Shown here: positions 44,385 to 52,404 of the stretch, piece by piece
How positions within the stretch are numbered: position 1 is the first letter of the stretch
Layout of the letters: every line of letters starts with the position of its first letter
Source of the DNA: Pedobacter cryoconitis
GTDB lineage: Bacteria; Bacteroidota; Bacteroidia; Sphingobacteriales; Sphingobacteriaceae
Direction: 5' to 3'
Assembly: GCF_001590605.1 (NCBI RefSeq)
Contig: NZ_CP014504.1
Coordinates: forward strand, 4,836,001 to 4,900,000
DNA: 64,000 nucleotides
The notes under the pieces: model-generated
Told to the model about the DNA's origin: nothing
The model's database searches: none
Seen by the model: only the letters and a program-made list of their open reading frames with translations
Position numbers and translations under genes: made by a program

Positions 44385-44543
44385 TGCCTGAGTGGTGGTC
44401 GGGGTGACACCAGGTTGTAAACAGGCTGTAAGCATGGCAAGTCCATGTTGTTTCAACTAGTTGTTTTGACTTGGACTTGCCATGGACTCAACTTGCTCTT
44501 ACCTTGGTCTTACCCTAACGAGTACCCGACCAGTACTCAGGCA
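44385..44543. repeat. 159-bp imperfect palindrome made of repeated words
   Basis: Outer arms TGCCTGAGTGGTGGTCGGG (44385-44403) and 44525-44543 match 17 of 19. Inner arms CATGGCAAGTCCA (44433-44445) and 44472-44484 match perfectly. The centre is the perfect palindrome CAACTAGTTG (44454-44463), exactly midway between the inner arms; a further TCAACTAGTT lies at 44363. Words CTCAGGC and ACTAGTT also occur in the element at 6090-6243. No gene. Confidence 0.82.
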
Positions 44544-44825
44544 GTACCCGGCCGATATAGCTTTATTATTTAGCTATTTTGAATTTATTTACGAACAGCC
44601 CGGCCTTGTTTTGGCTGAGTCATTCCCATGCAAATGGAAAGCTTTCAGCGCAAATTCCACAGGCATAAGCGCATCCGTGACAGCAAAGACTTTCTGTTGA
44701 GCGTGTCAAAATTTATGCTTAAAAAAGAGACTGCTTCAAAAGTTTATAACTTGATCCGGGTAAAATAGGACTGTCCGGCAAAGAACATGCGGGACCAGTG
44801 GATGAGATAAGTACAAACAAAAAAA
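44544..44825. other. Non-coding remainder before the rplS terminator
   Basis: About 280 bases with no convincing gene. A 72-codon frame (44482-44700, plus) begins inside the palindrome and shows no family features. Nothing else recognised. Confidence 0.5.
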
Positions 44826-44848
44826 CCTCCCCGACAGAATCGGGAAGG
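44826..44848 (-). terminator. Terminator of rplS
   Basis: On the minus strand CCTTCCCGA pairs with TCGGGGAGG (one G-T) around a 5-nt loop, followed by a T-run, 22 bp past the rplS stop. Confidence 0.75.
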
Positions 44849-44869
44849 CCTATATATTTTGCAGAGAAA

Positions 44870-45217
44870 TTAAACTCTCTTAGACTTGATACGAGCTGCT
44901 TTACCAGTCAATTCACGAAGATAGAACAACTTAGCTCTACGCACCTTACCGTGACTGTTAACTTCAATTTTAGCGATGTTTGGCGAGTTAATTGGGAAGA
45001 TACGCTCTACTCCAACTCCATTAGACATTTTACGAACAGTAAACGTCTCATTAGCACCTACGCTGTTACGTTGTAAGACTACACCTTGGTAAATTTGAAC
45101 ACGTTCTTTATTACCTTCGCGAATTTTATAGTGAACACTCACTGTATCTCCTGATTTGAATGCAGGAAACTCGTTCTTTGCGATTACCTGCTCTTCAACA
45201 AATTTTACTAAATCCAT
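44870..45217 (-). CDS. rplS: 50S ribosomal protein L19
   Basis: 115 aa, normal length. MDLVKFVEEQVIAKNEFPAF, GDTVSVHYKIREGNKERVQIYQGVV and a basic C-terminus (REL TGKAARIKSKRV) as in all L19 proteins. Sits near the 30S-50S interface. In many bacteria it closes the rpsP-rimM-trmD-rplS operon; here a small unknown gene and an AT-rich gap separate it from trmD. Confidence 0.97.
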   Translation of the reverse strand: MDLVKFVEEQVIAKNEFPAFKSGDTVSVHYKIREGNKERVQIYQGVVLQRNSVGANETFTVRKMSNGVGVERIFPINSPNIAKIEVNSHGKVRRAKLFYLRELTGKAARIKSKRV

Positions 45218-45382
45218 GATTTTAAGCTATTAAGCCGACTTTTTGTTGTTTAAAATCGGACTGCAATATTAGGAATTTTATTTAATAAAAAAAAGTGATT
45301 CTTATTTTTTTTCAACATTCTTTACGAAATCCACAATAATTCTTCTGTTTTTTATTTATCAGTAGCTATTAAATTACGCTTA

Positions 45383-45655
45383 TCATTGGCCTTTAAGCAA
45401 TTGCACGAGGCTTTTCCCATTCATTTTTGTATTTTCCAACGCCCCGCTTTCCGCGTCAAATAAAATTTCCATGAGTTTAACTTTTTCATACGGAATATCC
45501 TGAGCCTCGCCAATTTTTATTCTCCGGTAATTATGAAAAGTGTTCATCGAAATATTTAACAATTTGGGAATTATTTTCATTGCAAACTTATATTCCTTAA
45601 CGGTAAGCTTGTCTAAGAAATAATTGATCTTATACTTATCTATACTTTCACTCAT
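45383..45655 (-). CDS. Small helix-turn-helix-like protein, unknown
   Basis: 90 aa. KFAMKIIPKLLNISMNTFHNYRRIKIG resembles a helix-turn-helix with the recognition helix at NTFHNYRRI (about residues 36-48). No other domain. An ACGAA-N6-TTCGT inverted repeat 45695-45710, upstream of the start, could be its own operator. Lies between trmD and rplS, which makes it an insertion into the usual ribosomal operon order. Confidence 0.65.
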   Translation of the reverse strand: MSESIDKYKINYFLDKLTVKEYKFAMKIIPKLLNISMNTFHNYRRIKIGEAQDIPYEKVKLMEILFDAESGALENTKMNGKSLVQLLKGQ

Positions 45656-45811
45656 ATTTATTTACACGATTTACAAGCAGCCGCTAAACGAATCACGAAT
45701 ACTATTTCGTAAATATATAAATAATTTCATATGTAAATAACTAACAAGTGAAATAAATTATTTATTAAAGAATTAAAAGAGTTTTCCGGGAATAATATTT
45801 ACAGGAACCTG

Positions 45812-46489
45812 CTAATCTTCCAACAGATCCGGACGACGCTTCAGCGTCCGCGCCAAAGCCTGCTCATGCCTCCAATTGTTAATTTTCAACTCATGGCCAC
45901 TCAAAAGGATTTCGGGCACCTGGTGACCCTTATAATCGGCAGGGCGGGTATATAATGGAGCATCAAGCAAGCCTCCTTGAAAACTGTCGCTCAAAGCTGA
46001 CGTCTCATCATTCAGTACACCCGGTATTAATCTCACTATTGCATCTACAAGGACTGCTGCAGGTAATTCTCCGCCTGATAAAACGTAATCACCAATAGAA
46101 ACTTCACGGGTCACATAAATATCCCTGATCCGCTGATCAATTCCCTTATAATGACCGCACAAAATGATCACATTTCCTTTCCCGGACAATTCATTAGCCA
46201 TAGACTGGTTCAACGTTACTCCGTCTGGTGTCATAAAAATAATCTCATCATAGGTACGCTGCTCTTTTAAGGCATCTATACAGCGCGCAAAAGGCTCAAT
46301 TGACATGACCATTCCACTGCCACCGCCATATGGATAATCATCGACACTCCGTTGTTTGTTTGTGGAGTAATCTCTAAGGCTGTGCACTACTATTTCAGCA
46401 ATCCCCTTAGTCTGTGCCCGCTGCAAAATAGAATGCGCGAAAGGGCTTTGTAATAGATCTGGCAGAACTGTTATGATATCAAAACGCAT
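45812..46489 (-). CDS. trmD: tRNA (guanine37-N1)-methyltransferase
   Basis: 225 aa. Full TrmD pattern: MRFDIITVLPDLLQSPFAHSI, YGGGSGMV, LCGHYKGIDQRI, YVLSGGELPAAVLVDAIVRL (SAM-knot region). Methylates G37 of tRNAs and prevents frameshifting. Ten bp after rimM, the conserved partner. Confidence 0.97.
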   Translation of the reverse strand: MRFDIITVLPDLLQSPFAHSILQRAQTKGIAEIVVHSLRDYSTNKQRSVDDYPYGGGSGMVMSIEPFARCIDALKEQRTYDEIIFMTPDGVTLNQSMANELSGKGNVIILCGHYKGIDQRIRDIYVTREVSIGDYVLSGGELPAAVLVDAIVRLIPGVLNDETSALSDSFQGGLLDAPLYTRPADYKGHQVPEILLSGHELKINNWRHEQALARTLKRRPDLLED

Positions 46490-46498
46490 AGCATCAAA

Positions 46499-47026
46499 TT
46501 AATTAGAGAGGTAAATATCAAGCAGACCATCTGGAAGATCAACCAATAATGTACTGGCATCTTCGTCAATCTCAACAATCATATCATCGTTTAAAGGAAA
46601 CATGATTTCTTTCTCCTGATAAGAAACCGTAGCTACAAATTGCTGAGGATATTCATTGACTTCAAGTATTTCGCCAAGCTCTCCATGAGTTTCATCGGTA
46701 ACGATAAATCCAACCAGGTCAGTATAATGGAAGTCATCATCATCTCTGTTAGGCATCTTGCTGATTGGCAAATAAACCTTTTTCTTTAGCAGAGGCTGTG
46801 CCTTGTCAATATGATCAATATCGTCCAGGTAAATATTTCCAGTGCTGTTAGGCTGCATTTTAAACGCCGAAACGAAAAAAGGAACCATCTTGCCATTCAT
46901 CTCTGCAAAAATGACATCAAGTTCAAGCAAACCTGGTTCATCATATTCAAAGTATAGCTGAAGTTCGCCCTTTAATCCTTTTGTTTTGGTAAAATACCCT
47001 ATATAAAATGCCTCTTCGTGCGTCAT
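46499..47026 (-). CDS. rimM: 16S rRNA processing protein RimM
   Basis: 175 aa. N-terminal RimM barrel (YIGYFTKTKGLKGELQLYFE) and C-terminal PRC-barrel (LVGFIVTDETHGELGEILEV; EIMFPLNDDMIVEID). Helps mature the 30S head and binds S19. Same strand and order as trmD downstream and rpsP upstream, separated from rpsP by a hairpin. Confidence 0.95.
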   Translation of the reverse strand: MTHEEAFYIGYFTKTKGLKGELQLYFEYDEPGLLELDVIFAEMNGKMVPFFVSAFKMQPNSTGNIYLDDIDHIDKAQPLLKKKVYLPISKMPNRDDDDFHYTDLVGFIVTDETHGELGEILEVNEYPQQFVATVSYQEKEIMFPLNDDMIVEIDEDASTLLVDLPDGLLDIYLSN

Positions 47027-47058
47027 TAATCTAAATCAATTATTACATTAAATAAAAA

Positions 47059-47095
47059 TAGCGAAGAAAACCTTCAGATGAAGGATTCTTCGCTA
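47059..47095 (-). terminator. Hairpin between rpsP and rimM
   Basis: TAGCGAAGAA (47059-47068) and TTCTTCGCTA (47086-47095), with an inner CCTTCA-GA-TGAAGG stem, form a long two-part hairpin followed by a T-rich stretch on the minus strand. Probably a partial terminator that lowers rimM-trmD expression relative to S16. Confidence 0.6.
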
Positions 47096-47115
47096 TAATC
47101 AAGAATTACAAATTA

Positions 47116-47679
47116 CTATGCTTCTTCTTCTTTTGTTTCTTCTGTTGCAGGAATTTCTTCAGTTGTTTCTTCAGCTACAGGAGTTTCCTCTGTTTCTTCA
47201 GCTACAACTTCTTCTACTACTGGTGCATTTTTCAATGCGATAGCAGCACCACGGTCTGCATTTTTCTTAGTTTCAGCAGCAAGAGCAGTTTTCTTAACTT
47301 CATCTTTAGATTTAGTCAAACTGTCTTTTTTGCCTTCGATTTTACTGTCTTTAGCTGAAAGCCACTCAGCAAATTTAGCATCTGCTTGTTCTTCAGTTAA
47401 AGCGCCTTTTTTAACACCACCTTGTAAGTGTTTTCTGTACAAAATACCTTTGTGAGATAAAATAGTACGGCAAGTATCCGTAGGCTCAGCACCTTTGTTT
47501 ACCCAGTCTAATGTTTTTTCGAAATTAATTTCGATAGTAGCAGGATTGGTGTTTGGGTTGTATGAACCTAAACGCTCAATAAATTTACCATCTCTCGGTG
47601 CGCGTGAATCCGCTACCACTACGTGGAAAAAAGGTTTGCTCTTTTTACCGAATCTTTGCAATCTGATTTTAGTTGCCAT
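47116..47679 (-). CDS. rpsP: 30S ribosomal protein S16 with acidic C-terminal extension
   Basis: 187 aa. Residues 1-80 are standard S16 (MATKIRLQRFGKKSKPFFHV; DSRAPRDGKFIERLGSYNP). Beyond comes a lysine-rich part and then a Glu/Thr/Val-rich tail (VAEETEETPVAEETTEEIPA). S16 is about 80-90 aa in E. coli; the extension is usual in Bacteroidota. Has a clear promoter at 47737-47767. Confidence 0.95.
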   Translation of the reverse strand: MATKIRLQRFGKKSKPFFHVVVADSRAPRDGKFIERLGSYNPNTNPATIEINFEKTLDWVNKGAEPTDTCRTILSHKGILYRKHLQGGVKKGALTEEQADAKFAEWLSAKDSKIEGKKDSLTKSKDEVKKTALAAETKKNADRGAAIALKNAPVVEEVVAEETEETPVAEETTEEIPATEETKEEEA

Positions 47680-47736
47680 TTCTTTATAAGTTTATGTATT
47701 CAACATAGTTCCCGGAGCTGCATGCTAGCGGGGATG

Positions 47737-47767
47737 CAAAAGTAAGTAAAATACTAATGATAAGCAA
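47737..47767 (-). promoter_or_regulatory. Promoter of rpsP
   Basis: On the minus strand TTG (47767-47765), 20-bp spacer, TACTTTTG (47744-47737), an exact TAnnTTTG. Gives a leader of roughly 50 nt before the rpsP ATG at 47679. Confidence 0.55.
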
Positions 47768-47786
47768 GATGCCGCAAAATTAATAT

Positions 47787-47806
47787 GGGCTGTCCATGAA
47801 CAGCCC
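47787..47806. terminator. Hairpin downstream of pfkA
   Basis: GGGCTGT (47787-47793) and ACAGCCC (47800-47806) with AT-rich flanks and T-runs, between the pfkA stop and the rpsP promoter. Fits a terminator of pfkA. Confidence 0.5.
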
Positions 47807-47817
47807 CTATTAATTTT

Positions 47818-48801
47818 TTATAAAGAGAGAATCTCTACCAGTTTTAACCAGACCGGACTTACCTCTTCTGCGTCGATGTGTTTGATGGCATGATCAAAAG
47901 GAGTAAACAAGATTTCTTTGTTGATCTGACCGACCATACCGCCCGATCTGCCTTCCAGCAGGCCTTCTACAGCCGCTACACCAAAACGGCTTGCCAATAC
48001 CCGGTCCATACAGCTTGGCTTGCCACCACGTTGTATATGCCCCAAAACAGAGACACGAATATCATAATTAGGGAAGTTTTCTTTAAGCACTTCTCCTACA
48101 TTAAAAGCACCGCCCACTTCATCGCCTTCGGCAACAATTATAATTTTAGATGATTTATCTTTTCGTCCGTATTCTAATCTTTTAATTAATCCTTCTACAC
48201 CCATATTGGCTTCAGGAATCATAATCGCTTCTGCACCTACACCAATTCCACTTCTTAAAGCGATTAGTCCGGAATCCCTGCCCATCACTTCTACAATAAA
48301 AAGCCGGTCATGTGATTCTGCAGTATCTCTGATCTTGTCAATTGCATTTACGACCGTATTAATTGCAGTATCATAACCGATTGTAAAATCTGTACCTGCT
48401 AAATCATTGTCTATAGTACCTGGCAGGCCAATAACCGGGAAATTAAATTCACTGGTAAACAAATTTGCACCTGTAAAAGTACCGTCGCCACCAATCACAA
48501 CCATTGCATCAATATTGTGCAGTATCAGTTGGTCATAAGCTTTTTGTCTTCCCTCTTTCGTCCGGAAGTCATCACTCCGGGCGGTTTTAAGGATGGTACC
48601 ACCACGCTGTATAATATTCGCTACGGATTTCCGGTCCATGGGGATAAAATCTCCATTAATTAAACCTTCATATCCTCTAAGTACTCCTGAAACATTTAAA
48701 TCATAATATATCCCAGCTCTGACTACTGCCCTTATGGCAGCATTCATACCTGGTGCGTCTCCCCCTGATGTTAATACAGCTATGTTTTTAATTTTGTTCA
48801 T
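47818..48801 (-). CDS. pfkA: ATP-dependent 6-phosphofructokinase
   Basis: 327 aa, bacterial length. TSGGDAPGMNAAIRAVVRAG at the start, GGDGTFTGA, catalytic PGTIDNDLAGTDFTIGYDTA, and effector-site regions (IMIPEANMGVEGL). Commits glucose to glycolysis. Its start overlaps the dsbD-like stop by one base (TAATG), so it is translationally coupled to that membrane protein, an odd pairing. Confidence 0.96.
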   Translation of the reverse strand: MNKIKNIAVLTSGGDAPGMNAAIRAVVRAGIYYDLNVSGVLRGYEGLINGDFIPMDRKSVANIIQRGGTILKTARSDDFRTKEGRQKAYDQLILHNIDAMVVIGGDGTFTGANLFTSEFNFPVIGLPGTIDNDLAGTDFTIGYDTAINTVVNAIDKIRDTAESHDRLFIVEVMGRDSGLIALRSGIGVGAEAIMIPEANMGVEGLIKRLEYGRKDKSSKIIIVAEGDEVGGAFNVGEVLKENFPNYDIRVSVLGHIQRGGKPSCMDRVLASRFGVAAVEGLLEGRSGGMVGQINKEILFTPFDHAIKHIDAEEVSPVWLKLVEILSL

Positions 48802-50501
48802 TATTTCTTGGATGCTTTAAATTTATCAAGTCCGCTTTGCAAATAAGCGGCGTATTCTTTAGCGTCAAAAATTGCTCCCTGAGGGGCAACTAAAGGTGCC
48901 AGATCATGCCCGCCAAGGACATAAAAGGGTTGTGAGTTAGAATTGTAGGTCGTGGCCTGGAAATCACCGTTCCAGCGGCCAAGATCATCTGTAGTAGTTC
49001 TTAAAATTTTAGAGTAATGTACTTTCTCTGGTGGCATTTTAACAGATCGCTCATCTACATATAGCTGTATAAGAACGTATTCATCCTTAATTAAATGACC
49101 TACTTGCGGATCTATCCATACTTTATCTTCCATTTTCCGGCAGTTTACGCAAGCATGCCCCGTAAAATCTATCAGAACGGGTTTATTTACTTTTTTAGCA
49201 TAGGCTAAACCTTCATCCAGATCGAAAAATGCATTGAAACCATGCGGAGGATGCAGTACATCGTTATATTTAACTACTGCAGGAAAATCGGATGTCCCCT
49301 GTGTACTTCCCCCACTATTTCCACCCAGAATAAAATCCTGTGTATTTAAAGGAGGTGCAATTCCACTTAAAATATTAACCGGCGCTCCCCAAAGACCAGG
49401 AACAAGATACATGGCAAAGGAGAAAGAGAGGATTGCGAAGAACAACCTTGGAACTGAAACATACGGGACATCACTATCATGTGAAAACTTAATCTTTCCA
49501 AGGATATAGATCCCCATCAGGAAGAAAATCACAATCCATAAGACCAGGAATATCTCTCTGTCAAACCATTCCCAGTGCCAAACAAGATCTGCTGCAGACA
49601 AGAATTTTAAGGCCAGTGCAAGCTCCAGGAAACCAAGACAAACCTTTACACTGTTTAACCAGCCACCCGATTTAGGCATACTGCTTAAGAAACCAGGAAA
49701 TATCGCTGATAAAGTAAAAGGTAGTGCTAAAGCTAGCGCAAATCCAAACATTCCTATTGCCGGAGCCAGAATTTCACCCTTTGAGCTTGCTTGTACTAAC
49801 AATGTTCCAATAATGGGACCAGTGCAGGAGAATGAAACAAGCGCTAAAGAAGCCGCCATAAAAAATATTCCGCCTAAACCTTTAGTATCGTCTGCTTTCT
49901 GATCAATTTTATTGACAAAAGAACTTGGTAGCGTAATTTCAAAAGCGCCGAAAAATGAGATCGCAAAAACAATCAGCAAGATAAAGAAAGTAAAGTTAAA
50001 CCATCCGCTGCTGCTGAGTTCATTTAATTTAGCAGAACCGAAAAGCAAAGTAATCAATAACCCGAAAGCTACGTAAATGACAATAATAGAGAGTCCGTAA
50101 ATCACAGCTTGTCCTATTCCCTTTTTCCTGCTGCCCGCTTTTTTGGTAAAGAAACTAACTGTTAGCGGTACCATTGGGAAAATGCAAGGCATCAGGAAAG
50201 CAATAAAACCGCCGATCAGCCCCTGTATAAAGGTTTGCCATAATGTTTTCTCTTGTTCCGTTTGTTGTATTTCCTGCACCGGCTTAACTACAGCACCAGC
50301 TTTTACAGTGTCTTTTTTAACACTGTCTTTAACGATAGCATTCGCAGCACTATCTGCCGGAGAGCCAATTTCAGTAAACTGGATATCATCGCTTACTGTT
50401 GTAGAATCATGGCTTTGTATCAAAGCAAAACTCTGGCTGGAATGCAATAAAAGCATCGTAAGCACTAAGCCAAGCATTAAAATTAACTTTTTCATTCTCA
50501 T
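48801..50501 (-). CDS. DsbD-like thiol:disulfide interchange protein (beta and gamma domains)
   Basis: 566 aa. Signal peptide, then an eight-helix DsbD transmembrane domain with its redox Cys in FLMPCIFPMVP and SFSCTGPIIG, and a C-terminal thioredoxin domain with DFTGHACVNCRKMED (CxxC). The N-terminal DsbD-alpha domain is missing and is instead encoded separately at 50684-51133. Moves electrons from cytoplasmic thioredoxin to periplasmic targets. ATG at 50501 or 50495. Confidence 0.92.
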   Translation of the reverse strand: MRMKKLILMLGLVLTMLLLHSSQSFALIQSHDSTTVSDDIQFTEIGSPADSAANAIVKDSVKKDTVKAGAVVKPVQEIQQTEQEKTLWQTFIQGLIGGFIAFLMPCIFPMVPLTVSFFTKKAGSRKKGIGQAVIYGLSIIVIYVAFGLLITLLFGSAKLNELSSSGWFNFTFFILLIVFAISFFGAFEITLPSSFVNKIDQKADDTKGLGGIFFMAASLALVSFSCTGPIIGTLLVQASSKGEILAPAIGMFGFALALALPFTLSAIFPGFLSSMPKSGGWLNSVKVCLGFLELALALKFLSAADLVWHWEWFDREIFLVLWIVIFFLMGIYILGKIKFSHDSDVPYVSVPRLFFAILSFSFAMYLVPGLWGAPVNILSGIAPPLNTQDFILGGNSGGSTQGTSDFPAVVKYNDVLHPPHGFNAFFDLDEGLAYAKKVNKPVLIDFTGHACVNCRKMEDKVWIDPQVGHLIKDEYVLIQLYVDERSVKMPPEKVHYSKILRTTTDDLGRWNGDFQATTYNSNSQPFYVLGGHDLAPLVAPQGAIFDAKEYAAYLQSGLDKFKASKK

Positions 50502-50638
50502 GTTTTTTAACCTGATTGGGTATTACCCCTTTCTATAAGGCTGTGAAATTACTTATAATTTCTTGTTTAAAAAGTTTTGAATTACCGGATTGCCAATATT
50601 TTACTGTACTTCGATATTCGGCAGAAAAAGACAAAAAA

Positions 50639-50667
50639 AAAGAGCGCCAGAAATTCTGGCGCTCTTT
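50639..50667 (-). terminator. Terminator between the DsbD-alpha gene and dsbD
   Basis: AAAGAGCGCCAGAA (50639-50652) and TTCTGGCGCTCTTT (50654-50667) form a 14-bp stem, with T-runs on both strands. Seventeen bp after the stop of the alpha-domain gene. Confidence 0.75.
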
Positions 50668-50683
50668 AATACTTCTTGTAAAT

Positions 50684-51133
50684 TTATTTGACTTGTACAG
50701 AAAACTTCACTTCGTCCGGAGGAAGACATTTCGTAGCATCACAAACCATAAATTCTATGGTACCAGAAACAACTGTTGCTGGTTTATTCAATTTAATTTT
50801 TTGCTGGAAAACAACTTGATTCTCGAAATAACCAACATTCATATCAAAAACCTTTTCAAATTTTGAAAGGGCTTTAGGTTCTGCAGTAGCTCCCACTTTA
50901 GTAAAATCTTTTGATGGATTAAACTTAATCGTTGTTTTAACCGGGCCACCTGGCTTAACTGTTTGGGAATAGATGTGCCATCCATCCTGAATAGTTGCTT
51001 TAAGATAAACTATGGCTTCTGTTTTACTGATCTTCTTTTGTGCATAAGACCAGGTTACCGGATTCTCGATCTGAGCAGAAGCTCCAAGAATGGTAAAAAA
51101 CAATAAGGCAAATACTAAGGTTATTCTTTTCAT
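50684..51133 (-). CDS. Stand-alone DsbD-alpha domain protein
   Basis: 149 aa. Signal peptide (FALLFFTILGASAQ), immunoglobulin-like fold of DsbD N-domain (NPVTWSYAQKKISKTEAIVY; GWHIYSQTVKPGGP) with the redox pair in MVCDATKCLPP (CxxxxC). It should pass electrons from the DsbD membrane domain to periplasmic substrates, and thus completes the split DsbD. Follows birA by 43 bp and precedes the terminator at 50639. Confidence 0.9.
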   Translation of the reverse strand: MKRITLVFALLFFTILGASAQIENPVTWSYAQKKISKTEAIVYLKATIQDGWHIYSQTVKPGGPVKTTIKFNPSKDFTKVGATAEPKALSKFEKVFDMNVGYFENQVVFQQKIKLNKPATVVSGTIEFMVCDATKCLPPDEVKFSVQVK

Positions 51134-51176
51134 GTTTATAAATTATAATTGATATGACTAAGACTGATATTTTCTA

Positions 51177-51950
51177 TTATGGTTTAATGAATTCAATCTC
51201 TTTGAAATTATACGTCTTTATCCCATCTATGGTTTCCAGGCTCAATAATCCATTTTCGCTTACATCGACTATTTTCCCCTCCATTATCTCGCCATTTTGT
51301 CTGTAATTGGCTTTTACGTTATATTGATAAAGATAATTAAGGTATTCATTACGCAAACCACTATAGTTTCCTGCTTTGAGTTTTAAATATCCTGCCTCTA
51401 TATGGCTGCAAATTTCTGCTAAAAGCGTTACTAAATCAACATGCCGGTGTAAAATTTGATAAATTGAGCTGGCGCGGTCCTGTAACTCAGTTTCAAAAAC
51501 TTCCTGATTAACATTAATTCCGATTCCGACGATACAAGCCTTTATATGGCTTCCAGCAACGATATTCTCTACTAACATCCCGCCTATCTTTTGATGTCCA
51601 AAATAGATATCATTAGGCCATTTGACAGATAAACCTGTACCAATAAGACTTTCCAGCGCTTTCTGAACCGCAATACTGATAGTCATATTCAAGTTAAATT
51701 GCGCTCTGAGCTGCATGAACGATGGCCGCAGAAGGATGCTAAAAGTGAGGTTTTTACCCGGTTCAGCATGCCATTTGCTCCCTACCTGGCCACGCCCTTC
51801 ATATTGATTCTCTGCCATAATAACAGTTCCTTCGGGTAATGGCTCGGAATTTGACACCATCCTTTTCAAAAAATTATTGGTAGAATCAACTGCTAATAAT
51901 TTGATAAGATTTTGACCAACAAATAGTGTTGAAAAAGTGTTATTTTGCAA
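51177..51950 (-). CDS. birA: Biotin--[acetyl-CoA-carboxylase] ligase
   Basis: 257 aa from a TTG at 51950; a stop lies four codons upstream and the first internal ATG would delete the conserved VDSTNNFLKR substrate loop, so the TTG is the only workable start. Catalytic GRGQVGSKWHAEPGKNL, KWPNDIYFGHQKIGGML and a C-terminal SH3-like part. No N-terminal HTH, so an enzyme only, not a repressor. Attaches biotin to carboxylase. Divergent from rsfS. Confidence 0.93.
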   Translation of the reverse strand: MQNNTFSTLFVGQNLIKLLAVDSTNNFLKRMVSNSEPLPEGTVIMAENQYEGRGQVGSKWHAEPGKNLTFSILLRPSFMQLRAQFNLNMTISIAVQKALESLIGTGLSVKWPNDIYFGHQKIGGMLVENIVAGSHIKACIVGIGINVNQEVFETELQDRASSIYQILHRHVDLVTLLAEICSHIEAGYLKLKAGNYSGLRNEYLNYLYQYNVKANYRQNGEIMEGKIVDVSENGLLSLETIDGIKTYNFKEIEFIKP

Positions 51951-51994
51951 TAGTTGATTTTATAGTTGTTATTTATCAAAAATAAAACATTTTA

Positions 51995-52369
51995 ATGGTA
52001 AAAAAGAAATTAGTAAACCTTTCTACCTACCTTTCAGAAATAGCCGTTCAAGGCATGCAGGAAAAAAAGGGCCACGATATAGTCCGTCTGGACTTAAGAG
52101 AATTAAATAGCTCCGTATCAGATTATTTTATAGTTTGCAACGCAGACTCGTCTACACAAGTGAAAGCTATCGCAGACAGCGTAGAAGACGAAATTTACAA
52201 AAACACAGAAGCCACGCCGTGGAGAAAAGAAGGATTAGAAAACGCTGAATGGATAATCTTAGATTATTTTGATGTTGTTGTTCATATCTTCAAAACTGAA
52301 AAAAGAGATTTTTATGGGATCGAAGATTTATGGGGCGACGCACAAACAACTTCTTATCAAAGCGCATAA
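51995..52369 (+). CDS. rsfS: Ribosome silencing factor RsfS
   Basis: 124 aa. ERLRDLNSS-type core seen as VRLDLRELNSSVSDYFIVCN, ADSSTQVKAIADSVEDE and VVVHIFKTEKRDFYGIEDLW. Binds L14 and blocks subunit joining under starvation. Its end is 36 bp before the ftsH start; ribosome silencing gene before ftsH is common in Bacteroidota. Confidence 0.93.
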   Translation: MVKKKLVNLSTYLSEIAVQGMQEKKGHDIVRLDLRELNSSVSDYFIVCNADSSTQVKAIADSVEDEIYKNTEATPWRKEGLENAEWIILDYFDVVVHIFKTEKRDFYGIEDLWGDAQTTSYQSA

Positions 52370-52404
52370 CCAGTTACAACCTTATACATTTTTTTGAATC
52401 AACG

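Noticed and set aside
44482..44700. 72-codon plus-strand frame
   Set aside because: Begins inside the palindrome and has no recognisable protein features.
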